Below, in pieces: positions 8,636 through 16,261 of a stretch of 64,000 nt of DNA. Both the position numbers and the translations under genes were made by a program. Position 1 is the first letter of the stretch; each line of letters starts with the position of its first letter. The notes beneath the pieces are model-generated. The model made no database searches. It had not been told where the DNA came from and worked only from the letters and a program-made list of their open reading frames with translations. Origin of the DNA: Eubacterium sp. (GTDB taxonomy: Bacteria; Bacillota; Clostridia; Lachnospirales; Lachnospiraceae); contig JAFZRN010000006.1 in assembly GCA_017619835.1 (NCBI GenBank), positions 1-64,000 of the forward strand, written 5' to 3'.

Positions 8636-8666
8636 TGTGACAAACAGATCTGATTTAATTGTCACA
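8636..8666. repeat. 31-bp palindromic repeat, copy A
   Basis: It starts TGTGACAAACAGATCTG and ends AATTGTCACA; arms TGTGACAA/TTGTCACA enclose a variable centre. It lies between the tyrA stop (8667) and aroA. Copies B (9921-9951) and C (47642-47672) have exactly the same length and nearly the same sequence. Confidence 0.8.
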
Positions 8667-9788
8667 TTATATGCCGTCGACTTCTTCCTTGGCGAGTTTG
8701 CCGTCACGAAGGATGTCGTGAAGGAAGGCGGGGTCATCGGTCTCGAGTGCGGTCTTATATTCGCCGAGATATTTGATAATAGTATCCAGCTCATAGATCA
8801 GATTATCTTTATTTTCCATGAAGATCTCGGTCCACATGTCTTCATTCAGCCATGCTACTCTTGTCATATCCTTGTAGCTGCCGGCGGAGAAGCCGAGGTG
8901 TTCTCTGGCAGTCGGACTCTTGATGTAAGCGTTTGAAACTATGTGGGCCATTTCCGATGTAAATGCGATCATCTGATCGTGTTTGTCGGCACTTGTTACC
9001 GTTATTCGTCCGAAGTTGCAGGGCGCAAGTGCGTCCTTTATCCGTTCAATCAGGAACATGTCGTAAGATTCGTCGGGAACGACGATCATGGAGCTATCCT
9101 TAAAAAGCTTACTTGTGCTGTATTTGTAGCCGGAGAATTTTTTACCGGCCATGGGGTGTCCGCCGACGAAGATGAAGTCATTTTCGGAAGCAACAGGGAA
9201 GCATTCTCTACATATCCTTCGCTTAAGACCACCGGCATCTATAACAAGAGAGCCTTTTTTAAAGTTCTTCGCATTATCCTTTACAAAATCTATTATAGCC
9301 TGGTTGTAAAGGGAAATGATTACGAGGTCGCAGTCAGATAGAGAATTACCGTCCTGCTTGTCATCAAGAGAAAGCTCGCCGTCCAATGCTCCATCCATTA
9401 TAGCAAAATGTGTTGTCGCTGTCGTCCTGTTGTATCCGAGGACCCTGGCGGAGGTATTCTCCTTAAAAGCCTTGGCAAAAGAACCGCCGATAAGACCGAG
9501 ACCGATTATCCCGACGGTCTTTATGCCGGAGCGGTGGAAATCTCCGTCCTTGCTTCTAAGGGACTTCTGGTTATCCTTTCTCTTCGGATCGGTGATTCTT
9601 GTAACTGATTTAACTATATCAAGTGAACCGATAAGTTCGGTATCAAGCCGGGATGTATCACCGATTATTCCGAGTATGGTCTGGAACTCTCCGCGTGAAA
9701 GCTGACATTTAAAGCCCTGCTCCTCGAACCAGTCGGTAAGTTTCTCTATCTGATCATCTGTAGCATTGTTTTCAAGAATTGCTATCAT
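8667..9788 (-). CDS. tyrA: Prephenate dehydrogenase with an N-terminal DAHP-synthase-like regulatory domain
   Basis: 373 residues. Residues 88-373 are a TyrA-type prephenate dehydrogenase: Rossmann motif GLGLIGG at 96-102, VIDAGGLKR near 182-190 and the GGHPMAG motif with His211. It oxidises prephenate to 4-hydroxyphenylpyruvate on the tyrosine branch. Residues 1-72 are unusual. The order MIAILENNATDDQIEKL, GFKCQLSRGE, QTILGIIGD, SLDIVKSVTRI closely follows the ferredoxin-like regulatory domain at the start of AroF-type DAHP synthases (Thermotoga type), where it binds tyrosine. The likely reading is tyrosine feedback on TyrA through a borrowed domain. A CCTCCT (minus-strand AGGAGG, 9795-9800) lies six bases before the start. 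First gene of a tyrA-aroA operon. Confidence 0.9.
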   Translation of the reverse strand: MIAILENNATDDQIEKLTDWFEEQGFKCQLSRGEFQTILGIIGDTSRLDTELIGSLDIVKSVTRITDPKRKDNQKSLRSKDGDFHRSGIKTVGIIGLGLIGGSFAKAFKENTSARVLGYNRTTATTHFAIMDGALDGELSLDDKQDGNSLSDCDLVIISLYNQAIIDFVKDNAKNFKKGSLVIDAGGLKRRICRECFPVASENDFIFVGGHPMAGKKFSGYKYSTSKLFKDSSMIVVPDESYDMFLIERIKDALAPCNFGRITVTSADKHDQMIAFTSEMAHIVSNAYIKSPTAREHLGFSAGSYKDMTRVAWLNEDMWTEIFMENKDNLIYELDTIIKYLGEYKTALETDDPAFLHDILRDGKLAKEEVDGI

Positions 9789-9825
9789 GGTATGCCTCCT
9801 GCACTTTAGCGATTTAACGTAATGA

Positions 9826-9854
9826 AGTATATTACGAATACGTTATAAAGTCAA
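9826..9854 (-). promoter_or_regulatory. Promoter of the tyrA-aroA operon
   Basis: On the minus strand TTGACT (9854-9849), a 17-base spacer and TATACT (9831-9826) form a near-consensus promoter about 38 bases before the tyrA start codon. Confidence 0.7.
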
Positions 9855-9892
9855 GTTTCATTTTGAGTGATGCGGAATTGAAACGGGTGGTG

Positions 9893-9898
9893 TATAAT
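9893..9898 (+). promoter_or_regulatory. Candidate -10 box of the DUF6273 exoprotein gene
   Basis: A perfect TATAAT lies 77 bases before ATG 9975 and 22 bases before palindrome copy B. No convincing -35 hexamer sits 16-18 bases upstream; the nearest TTGAAA is only nine bases away. Confidence 0.35.
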
Positions 9899-9920
9899 GA
9901 TAAAGGTGAGTAATAGAAAA

Positions 9921-9951
9921 TGTGACAAATAAATCTGATCTGTTTGTCACA
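9921..9951. repeat. 31-bp palindromic repeat, copy B
   Basis: TGTGACAAATAAATCTGATC... ending TGTTTGTCACA. Read on the opposite strand it matches copy C better, so it is probably inserted in reverse orientation. It lies in the presumed 5' leader of the 684-residue exoprotein gene, seven bases before the AGGAAGG ribosome binding site. Confidence 0.8.
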
Positions 9952-9974
9952 TAAAATAGGAAGGTTATACAGTT

Positions 9975-12029
9975 ATGGAAATGAAAAAGAGTTTAAAAAA
10001 ACTAACGGCACTCATACTCTCGTCACTCCTGGTAATGGGCACCTTTTCAGTTGCCGGTTCCAAACTCGAAGCAAGTGCCGATACTCCGGCCGAAAAGGAA
10101 ATAACAGGTCTTTGTACCGGAACCATAGGCAGACCGACGGCAGCTGACAGCAGCTACGATGGTGACTGGCAAGGAAGCTATGTTTATTTTGGAAATTATG
10201 GCAGTGAAGCCATGAAATACAGAGTCCTTGATACTGCTTCGAAGGATTTTGGGGTTAAGGACGAAGCTGCAGGAACTGTAGGAAGTCTTCTTCTTGACTG
10301 CGATACAATTCTTAAGGATATGGTCTTTGTTGATGCTCATGGTACTATAAATGAAGGTGCAGATAAGGCAAATGAGTGGAAATACTGTGATATAAACAAG
10401 TGGCTGAACGGTGATGAATTCCTCGGAAATCCGGATGATCCTGATAAGGCAGGAGCCTTTTCCGATGCCGAAAGAAATGCCATAGCCCAAAGTAATAAGG
10501 AAACCCCGGTTACAAAGGCTGAGGGAGAAGAAGGAGATGAAGACGGAAAGGGATACGTAGAAGGAGATACTGATATTCTCCCATTTGCGTCTCTTACAGG
10601 AGAAAGTATATTCCTGCTTGATGCTAAGGAAGCAACCAGAGAGTCTTATGGCTATAAGAATACAGATCTGGGTGACAATACAAGAAAAAAGAATGGCGGC
10701 ACCCTTTCTTTTTGGTGGCTGCGCTCGCCTGACTACAGTGATGAATTAAAAGCCGGCTGCGTGGGCTCGTCTGGCGGACTGAGCCACATCAATGTGGGTA
10801 GCAATATTATCGGGGTGAGTCCCGCTTTTAATATAAATTTGGCATCTGTCATCTTCTCATCTGTCATCCCGAATACTGAAAACGAGTATAAGCTTACCGT
10901 GAGAGACAGTAAGCTTACGATAGCAGCTGATGGAGAAGTGAAAAAAGAGGGAAATAAAGTTACGGTTCCGTACAAGGTGGATGGAGAGAACAAGGATAAA
11001 GTGACGAGAGTCACAGTCCTTCTTCTAAAGGAAGAATATAAGGCAGGAAAAACGGTAGTTAATTCGAGCGACGAAGGAACCGGCGGGCTTCCGGAGTTTT
11101 CATATATAAAGCTTGAAGCAGAGGATATAAGCTCCGGTACAGGAAGCTTCACCCTTCCGGATGAATATGCAGAGCTTGAATGCGGAAAGGATTACTTTGC
11201 ATATATCCTTGCGGAGATTGAGAATACAGGAGAGACAGACAAAGAAGTAAAACAGACTGATTATGCAAGTTCACCCGTGGCAATAACAATAAAGAATCCG
11301 GAGCCGACTCCTACACCCGAGGAGACTCCAACACCGACTCCTGAAATTACTCCTACACCGACACCAGAAGTAACTCCGACTCCGGTAAAGCTCGAGGATA
11401 TAGAAAAACAGATAAAGGAGATGAAGTCTGAGGCTGATCTTGAAAATACCAATTTCCTTCCTTTTAAACTGAAGGCAGGTAAGGTTACCAAAAACTCAAT
11501 CAGCTATTCGTGGCAGAAGGTTGAGGGTGCTACGAAGTATGTGATCTACGGCAACAAGTGCAGCAAAAAGAATAAGTGTAAGAAGATTACCGAGATAACC
11601 GATACCAAATATACACTTGATAAGGTTGACGGAAAGAAGCTGAAGAAGGGAACCTATCATAAGCTTCTGATCGTTGCTGCGGATGATGAGAACAATGTTC
11701 TCGCTACATCAAAGGTAGTCCATGTAGCTACCAAAGGTGGAAAGGTTACGAATTATAAGTCGATTTCGATCAAGAAGGATAAGAAGATAAAGAAGGGAAA
11801 GCTTTCTTTAAAAAAGGGCAAAACCTTCAAGCTTAAGGTGAAGACTGCAAAGGCTGATAAAAAGCTTAAGCTGAAGGTGCACCGGAAGATATCATTTGAA
11901 AGCGATAATCCGGAGGTGGCAACGGTAAGCAAATCCGGCAAGATCAAGGCAGTTGGTGCGGGAAATTGCAGGATCTATGCCTATACTCAGAACGGCCTCT
12001 ATAAAACACTTACCGTAACCGTAAAATGA
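9975..12029 (+). CDS. Secreted DUF6273 protein with PT linker, Fn3-like and Ig-like domains
   Basis: 684 residues. A signal peptide (about 1-36) is followed by a DUF6273-type region (about 55-295): YVYFGNYGSEAMKYRVLD, the FLLDAKEA turn, FWWLRSPDY and a final VSPAFNINLASV strand. DUF6273 is common in secreted proteins of gut Clostridia; its role is unknown. A beta-rich segment follows, then a Pro/Thr/Glu linker (about 437-470), an Fn3-like module (KNSISYSWQKVEGATKYVIYG) and a lysine-rich Big_2-like domain ending in YAYTQNGLYKTLTVTVK. No sortase motif is seen. AGGAAGG (9958-9964) sits ten bases before the ATG. The TGA stop lies inside the first bases of the downstream GGGGACGG palindrome. Likely cell-surface or released; ligand unknown. 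Confidence 0.8.
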   Translation: MEMKKSLKKLTALILSSLLVMGTFSVAGSKLEASADTPAEKEITGLCTGTIGRPTAADSSYDGDWQGSYVYFGNYGSEAMKYRVLDTASKDFGVKDEAAGTVGSLLLDCDTILKDMVFVDAHGTINEGADKANEWKYCDINKWLNGDEFLGNPDDPDKAGAFSDAERNAIAQSNKETPVTKAEGEEGDEDGKGYVEGDTDILPFASLTGESIFLLDAKEATRESYGYKNTDLGDNTRKKNGGTLSFWWLRSPDYSDELKAGCVGSSGGLSHINVGSNIIGVSPAFNINLASVIFSSVIPNTENEYKLTVRDSKLTIAADGEVKKEGNKVTVPYKVDGENKDKVTRVTVLLLKEEYKAGKTVVNSSDEGTGGLPEFSYIKLEAEDISSGTGSFTLPDEYAELECGKDYFAYILAEIENTGETDKEVKQTDYASSPVAITIKNPEPTPTPEETPTPTPEITPTPTPEVTPTPVKLEDIEKQIKEMKSEADLENTNFLPFKLKAGKVTKNSISYSWQKVEGATKYVIYGNKCSKKNKCKKITEITDTKYTLDKVDGKKLKKGTYHKLLIVAADDENNVLATSKVVHVATKGGKVTNYKSISIKKDKKIKKGKLSLKKGKTFKLKVKTAKADKKLKLKVHRKISFESDNPEVATVSKSGKIKAVGAGNCRIYAYTQNGLYKTLTVTVK

Positions 12030-12081
12030 AACATGGGGACGGGAGATGAGTTGCAGCTCATCCCCCGTCCCCATGTTTCAT
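12026..12081. repeat. Full copy of the GGGGACGGGGG palindromic element; probable terminator
   Basis: A 56-bp near-perfect palindrome: ATGAAACATGGGGACGGGAG... around a GTTGCAGC centre, closing with CCCGTCCCCATGTTTCAT. It overlaps the TGA stop of the preceding gene. The stem is long enough to terminate transcription, although there is no clean T tract. Another full copy lies at 50071-50126 and half copies occur elsewhere. Confidence 0.75.
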
Positions 12082-12126
12082 GCTATTTGTACATTGAAAA
12101 AATGGGTTGGTTGTGGTAAATTTATT

Positions 12127-12160
12127 AGTGTGAAAATCAGTATGAAAATTAGTGTGGGAT
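12127..12160 (+). repeat. 12-bp tandem direct repeat
   Basis: AGTGTGAAAAT, AGTATGAAAAT and a diverged AGTGTGGGAT recur at 12-base steps just upstream of the antiporter gene. This could be replication slippage or a regulator site. Confidence 0.35.
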
Positions 12161-12193
12161 AAGGGAAAAATAAACATATAGAGGTAGCTTAAT

Positions 12194-13132
12194 TTGGAAC
12201 TTGTCATCAGTATACTTAAGATTGTGATCGGCTTCCTTCTGCTTATAAAGGGAGCGGATTTTTTTGTGGATGGAGCGGCAGCTATCGCTAAAAAGCTGGG
12301 CGTTCCTCAGATTGTAATCGGTCTTACGATTGTTGCAATGGGAACAAGTGCGCCCGAGGCTGCTGTCAGCATCAGTGCGGCACTGAAGGGTAACAATGGG
12401 ATCTCCATTGGAAATGTTCTCGGCAGCAATATCATGAATATTCTTCTGATACTCGGAATAACTTCGGTCATAACCGTTCTTCATGTAAAAAGAGATACGG
12501 TCAGGACAGATATTCCGTTCATGATCTTTTCTACAATTCTTTTCATTGTCTGGGGAAGTGTGTTTGGAAAACTCACAAGGTTTACCGGAATCATTTTCCT
12601 TCTTCTCCTTGTGGCTTATATCGGATATCTCATGTGGTACGCAAAGAGTCATGATGAGAGTGGTGAAGTCACCAAAGATGTTAAGACCTGGCTTATCCCA
12701 ATTTTTGTTCTCGGCGGTCTTGCCGCCATCATATTCGGAAGTAATATCACTGTAGAGGGTGCTTCTGCGGTTGCGAAGACCTTCGGAGTTTCGGACAGGG
12801 TGATCGGTCTTACAATCGTAGCCTTCGGAACCTCGCTTCCGGAGCTTATGACTTCGGTCACTGCGGCAAGAAAGGGAAATGTCGACCTTGCGATTGGCAA
12901 TATAGTGGGAAGCAATCTTTTCAACATTTTGTTTATCCTCGGCATCACAAGTGTGATAATCGAGCTCCCATATATCTCCAGTGCCGCTAATTTTATGATA
13001 GATGGCTTTGTTGCACTCTATGCGGCAGTTCTTCTGTGGGTACTCACTGTGAAGAATAAAAAGCTCGGCAGAGTCGGCGGACTTATAATGCTGGTATCTT
13101 ATGCGGCTTATTTTGTATATCTGTTATTTTGA
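12194..13132 (+). CDS. Calcium/sodium antiporter of the CaCA superfamily (YrbG-like)
   Basis: 312 residues starting at TTG 12194 with GAGG nine bases upstream. Integral membrane protein with about ten transmembrane segments arranged as two homologous halves. Each half carries an alpha-repeat signature: GLTIVAMGTSAPEAAVS with GNVLGSNIMNILLILG in the first, and GLTIVAFGTSLPELMTS with GNIVGSNLFNILFILG in the second. The acidic residues in TSAPE/TSLPE coordinate cation in this family, which exchanges Ca2+ (or another cation) for Na+ or H+. The gene is followed after about 26 bases by the LAL regulator, so the two may be cotranscribed. The ion specificity is not readable from sequence. Confidence 0.88.
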   Translation: MELVISILKIVIGFLLLIKGADFFVDGAAAIAKKLGVPQIVIGLTIVAMGTSAPEAAVSISAALKGNNGISIGNVLGSNIMNILLILGITSVITVLHVKRDTVRTDIPFMIFSTILFIVWGSVFGKLTRFTGIIFLLLLVAYIGYLMWYAKSHDESGEVTKDVKTWLIPIFVLGGLAAIIFGSNITVEGASAVAKTFGVSDRVIGLTIVAFGTSLPELMTSVTAARKGNVDLAIGNIVGSNLFNILFILGITSVIIELPYISSAANFMIDGFVALYAAVLLWVLTVKNKKLGRVGGLIMLVSYAAYFVYLLF

Positions 13133-13158
13133 TATATATAGAAAGAAGTTATGTTATT

Positions 13159-15639
13159 ATGGATTACATTTTTAATGAAAGATTATTAAATAAACTGGGA
13201 CATATAAGTGAATATTCATTGATAGCGATGGAGGCACCTGCCGGATATGGCAAGACTACTGCTATCAGGAATATCCTGGATGAATCCGACAGACAGGTCA
13301 TCTGGTATACTGCCGTTGAGAGTATCAAGGATACAAGCTTCAGCTGGTTTGTAAGACAGCTCGGGGTAATCGATGAAAAGGCGGCGGAACGACTAGTCAA
13401 TCTCGGTTATCTGAACCGAAGCAATGCTGATGAAGCAGCAAGGATCATATCAGATATCCGTACTAATGATCCTGTCACACTGGTCTTTGATAATTTCCAG
13501 TTTTCACTGAGCAACTGGGAGCCTCAGATCATTGAGTCTCTGGCAAGGCTTCCGGAGAACAGTATTCAGACTGTCTTCTTATCACAGAATTTCGGAAGAC
13601 TGAAAAATGTGCTCTATGATCTTGAAAAAAATATATGTTTTGTCCGTGGTTCTGAGCTTCTTCTGGATAAGGCTGATATCCGGAAGTTTGCAGAACGTAA
13701 AAATATAGCTTTGGAAGAAAAAGAGATCGATCAGATCCATAGTAAGACGGATGGCTGGGCTGCAGCCGTTTCGCTTTATCTCGATAACATGTCTGATGAT
13801 CAGGATGAACAAAATGAATTCATCTATCAGGATATCACCGGTCTTATGGAGGACAGGTTCTGGAGAAAGCTTTCTGATCCTCAGAAAAAGTTCCTGATGT
13901 CCATCTGTATGTTCGACCGTTTTGATGAAAGAGATGCGGATATCCTCATTCCTGAGGGGCTTCTTGAATATGATGAATGGAGAGGCCTTCTGGGAAGAAG
14001 TCCGCTTATCAGAGGACCTGAACGAGGCGGGATATGGTTTCCTCATGAGATCCTCCTTTCCTTCCTGAAGGAAAAGCTGGATGATGAAGATCCCGAGTTT
14101 TCAAGGGGAGTCTATATTAGATCTGCTGAAACCTATGAGAGCGACAGGATGTATAAAGAGGCAGTGGAGTTTTACTTTAAGGCGAAGGATTTTGACAGAC
14201 TGCTCAGCCTCCCGCTGTCCGGACTTATAACTGAGCATTTCGGAAGACTTTCCTATACAGATCTTGCTGAAAGAGTATTAAGACAGGCGCCTGAAGAGAT
14301 TCAGAGGAAGCATATCATTTCCCTCTTAAAGCTCTGTTATGGACTGTACGGCGGCTGCGCCTTTGAAGAATTCCGCATGCATATGGACAGGATCAAAAAA
14401 ATGATCGAGGAGGTCAAAGATGACCAGCTTCTCGGTGAATGGTATCTTGTTGATGCCTATGAAGATTTTCCCGATCTTGATAAGATGTATGAAAAATATC
14501 AGCAGGCAGACGACCATATGGAACATGCTTCCGAGATATTTGTTAAGGAAGAACCATTCCTGTTTGGTTGTACATCCATGTGGTACATGTTTTATTCCAA
14601 GGCTGGCGAGATGCTCGAAACAGCCGACAAATTCGAGAGATGTATGAAGCTTTATAACAAGCTGACAAACGGGCACGGCAATGGAGCAGCTCAGCTTTAT
14701 CGTGGAGAGGCATATTCGGTTCAGGGACGTTTTGAGGAGTCCGATATTCAGGCATATCAGGCAGCTTTCCTTTCAGAGCAGGCCGGAAATGTTACCATTA
14801 CCTATGGTGCATCCCTGCTCCTTGGCATAAATTCAATCTATCGTTCCGACATGACCGGTCTTGGAAAAGCAATCGACTATCTTGAGAATAAGGCTCAGGG
14901 TTATAAATTCATGAAAGGTAAGATGCTTAATACCTACATGGTGGAGACTGTCAGAGGCTATCTCCTTAGTCTTATGATGGAGACGAGCCGCTCGGCACTG
15001 TGGACACAAGGTGAGGCAGATTCTTTGTCTGATCTTACATTTACAAATTTCATGATCAAGACATGCCGAATAACAGACCTTCTGTTAAAGAAGGAATACA
15101 AGATGGCAATAGCTTCCGTGGAAATGTCTCTTACAATGGACGAACGTCTTATATCGGTTCCGACCCGGAACTTTATGTATTGCGGACTGGCACTTGGTTA
15201 TATGGCTATCGGAAGGCTTGTAAAGGCTTCCGAATATCTGGATAAATCCCTTGAACTTGCGGGACAGGATAAGAATTATACCTTCCTTGCTTGTTTCAGA
15301 AAGTATTTTCAGGTGCTTTTCCTTATGCCGCATATTGCTGCAAAGCATAGGGAGACCATCCGCGAGATAAAGGAACTCGACATCAAGTATACCAGAGCAG
15401 ATGAGAGTCATATCTTCGCAATGCTCGAGGAAGTGCCTGAACTGGGTGAGATTTCGGATTCCAATGAGCTTACCGAAAGAGAGCAGGAGGTAGCCCGTCT
15501 GGCTGCTGATGGCTTCAGGAATTTTGAAATTGCCGAAAAACTTAACATATCCGAAAACACTGTTAAGCATCATTTGAAGATCATTTTCCAGAAAATGAAC
15601 ATCGACAGAAGGACAAAACTCATCGAAATGCTTAGTTAA
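13159..15639 (+). CDS. LAL/MalT-type LuxR-family transcriptional regulator
   Basis: 826 residues from ATG 13159; the longer frame would start at a TTG overlapping the antiporter stop and lacks a good ribosome binding site. The Walker A motif APAGYGKTT lies at about 26-34 and a VTLVFDNFQ-type Walker B near 105-115. A winged-helix/TPR-rich sensor region fills the middle, and the C-terminus is a LuxR HTH (LTEREQEVARLAADG, ISENTVKHHLKIIFQKM). LAL regulators such as MalT are ATP-dependent activators switched on by a ligand bound to the TPR region; they bind DNA as multimers on direct repeats. Two AAAAACTACCC direct repeats lie just past its stop, before the DUF2442 gene, and are plausible target sites. 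The inducer is unknown. Confidence 0.88.
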   Translation: MDYIFNERLLNKLGHISEYSLIAMEAPAGYGKTTAIRNILDESDRQVIWYTAVESIKDTSFSWFVRQLGVIDEKAAERLVNLGYLNRSNADEAARIISDIRTNDPVTLVFDNFQFSLSNWEPQIIESLARLPENSIQTVFLSQNFGRLKNVLYDLEKNICFVRGSELLLDKADIRKFAERKNIALEEKEIDQIHSKTDGWAAAVSLYLDNMSDDQDEQNEFIYQDITGLMEDRFWRKLSDPQKKFLMSICMFDRFDERDADILIPEGLLEYDEWRGLLGRSPLIRGPERGGIWFPHEILLSFLKEKLDDEDPEFSRGVYIRSAETYESDRMYKEAVEFYFKAKDFDRLLSLPLSGLITEHFGRLSYTDLAERVLRQAPEEIQRKHIISLLKLCYGLYGGCAFEEFRMHMDRIKKMIEEVKDDQLLGEWYLVDAYEDFPDLDKMYEKYQQADDHMEHASEIFVKEEPFLFGCTSMWYMFYSKAGEMLETADKFERCMKLYNKLTNGHGNGAAQLYRGEAYSVQGRFEESDIQAYQAAFLSEQAGNVTITYGASLLLGINSIYRSDMTGLGKAIDYLENKAQGYKFMKGKMLNTYMVETVRGYLLSLMMETSRSALWTQGEADSLSDLTFTNFMIKTCRITDLLLKKEYKMAIASVEMSLTMDERLISVPTRNFMYCGLALGYMAIGRLVKASEYLDKSLELAGQDKNYTFLACFRKYFQVLFLMPHIAAKHRETIREIKELDIKYTRADESHIFAMLEEVPELGEISDSNELTEREQEVARLAADGFRNFEIAEKLNISENTVKHHLKIIFQKMNIDRRTKLIEMLS

Positions 15640-15645
15640 TTTTAT

Positions 15646-15678
15646 AAAAACTACCCGTTTTTATGATAAAAACTACCC
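15646..15678 (+). promoter_or_regulatory. AAAAACTACCC direct repeats, candidate operator
   Basis: Two identical 11-mers at 15646-15656 and 15668-15678 are spaced 22 bases apart, two helical turns. A TATAAT (15711-15716) follows without a good -35, as expected for an activator-dependent promoter. A third, diverged copy (AAAAACTATCC) lies at 16140-16150, ahead of the aminotransferase promoter. Confidence 0.5.
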
Positions 15679-15743
15679 TTTCGGGTGATGCGCTTGATCA
15701 AATCATCCTTTATAATGCACCTAGAATAGAAAAGGAGACTATT

Positions 15744-15989
15744 ATGAGCGATGCTTTGGTGGCGGTTCATCCGCTTGGGGGCTATTGCCTGCAGCTTGTT
15801 TTCAGAAACGGAAGCTCGGCAATGGTAAATATGGAAAATCGAATAAATACGATCAGGTTTTCGAGGCTTAAGTCCCCCGAGCTGTTTAAGACAGTTAAAG
15901 CTGAAGGGGATAAGCTCGTCTGGTCGGACGGAACAGAAACCATCAGTATTTATACAAATGAGATCCTGGATATAATGATGATGGATTAA
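15744..15989 (+). CDS. DUF2442 domain protein
   Basis: 81 residues from ATG 15744, which has GGAG seven bases upstream; the longer in-frame start at 15663 lies inside the operator-like repeats. The sequence fits DUF2442: an N-terminal V.PL..Y.L.L.F.NG motif (VHPLGGYCLQLVFRNG), the FSRLKSPELFKTVKAEG segment and a central LVWSDG. DUF2442 proteins are small alpha/beta proteins often found in toxin/antitoxin-like or regulatory loci; their function is unsettled. It stands alone downstream of the LAL regulator and is likely under its control. Confidence 0.72.
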   Translation: MSDALVAVHPLGGYCLQLVFRNGSSAMVNMENRINTIRFSRLKSPELFKTVKAEGDKLVWSDGTETISIYTNEILDIMMMD

Positions 15990-16004
15990 TAATGATTATC
16001 GGCA

Positions 16005-16141
16005 TTACCGGAAAAACAGTGCTACTCACAAAAAAGAAAAATCTATCTCTCTCAAGAAATCAAAAGAATCAAAGGAATCAAACTTAATAATCTTAAACAA
16101 TATAATACACAGTTAACAAAACCAAATCTGTTTTCCGGTAA
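16005..16141. repeat. 137-bp element bounded by 14-15 bp inverted repeats
   Basis: TTACCGGAAAAACAG (16005-16019) and CTGTTTTCCGGTAA (16128-16141) are inverted copies differing by one A. The interior is AT-rich, has no ORF, and contains a GAATCAAA-type tandem repeat (about 16056-16083). The layout resembles a tiny non-autonomous element or a long-range stem. No clear target duplication is visible. Confidence 0.4.
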
Positions 16142-16151
16142 AAACTATCCG

Positions 16152-16196
16152 CTTCCCATGGGGCTTTTCAGGCGAAAGTCCTGTGGGAAGTTTTTA
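16152..16196 (+). terminator. Intrinsic terminator before the aminotransferase promoter
   Basis: CTTCCCA (16152-16158) pairs with TGGGAAG (16184-16190). The inner bases continue pairing through wobbles and a CTTT/AAAG step, and a TTTTT tract follows at 16191-16195. Confidence 0.65.
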
Positions 16197-16197
16197 T

Positions 16198-16226
16198 TTG
16201 CATTGAAAGAGCGCATTTGATAAAAT
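16198..16226 (+). promoter_or_regulatory. Promoter of the aminotransferase gene
   Basis: TTGCAT (16198-16203), a 17-base spacer and TAAAAT (16221-16226), 36 bases before the start codon and directly after the terminator. Confidence 0.6.
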
Positions 16227-16261
16227 AAGAAAATCTTATAAAGGGAATGGAGGAATTTGTG

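Noticed and set aside
9878..9898. TTGAAA/TATAAT as a full promoter for the DUF6273 gene
   Set aside because: The hexamers are only nine bases apart; only the -10 box is kept.
13129..13158. TTG 13129 as start of the LAL regulator
   Set aside because: It would overlap the antiporter stop and lacks a ribosome binding site; ATG 13159 starts right before the conserved N-terminal domain.
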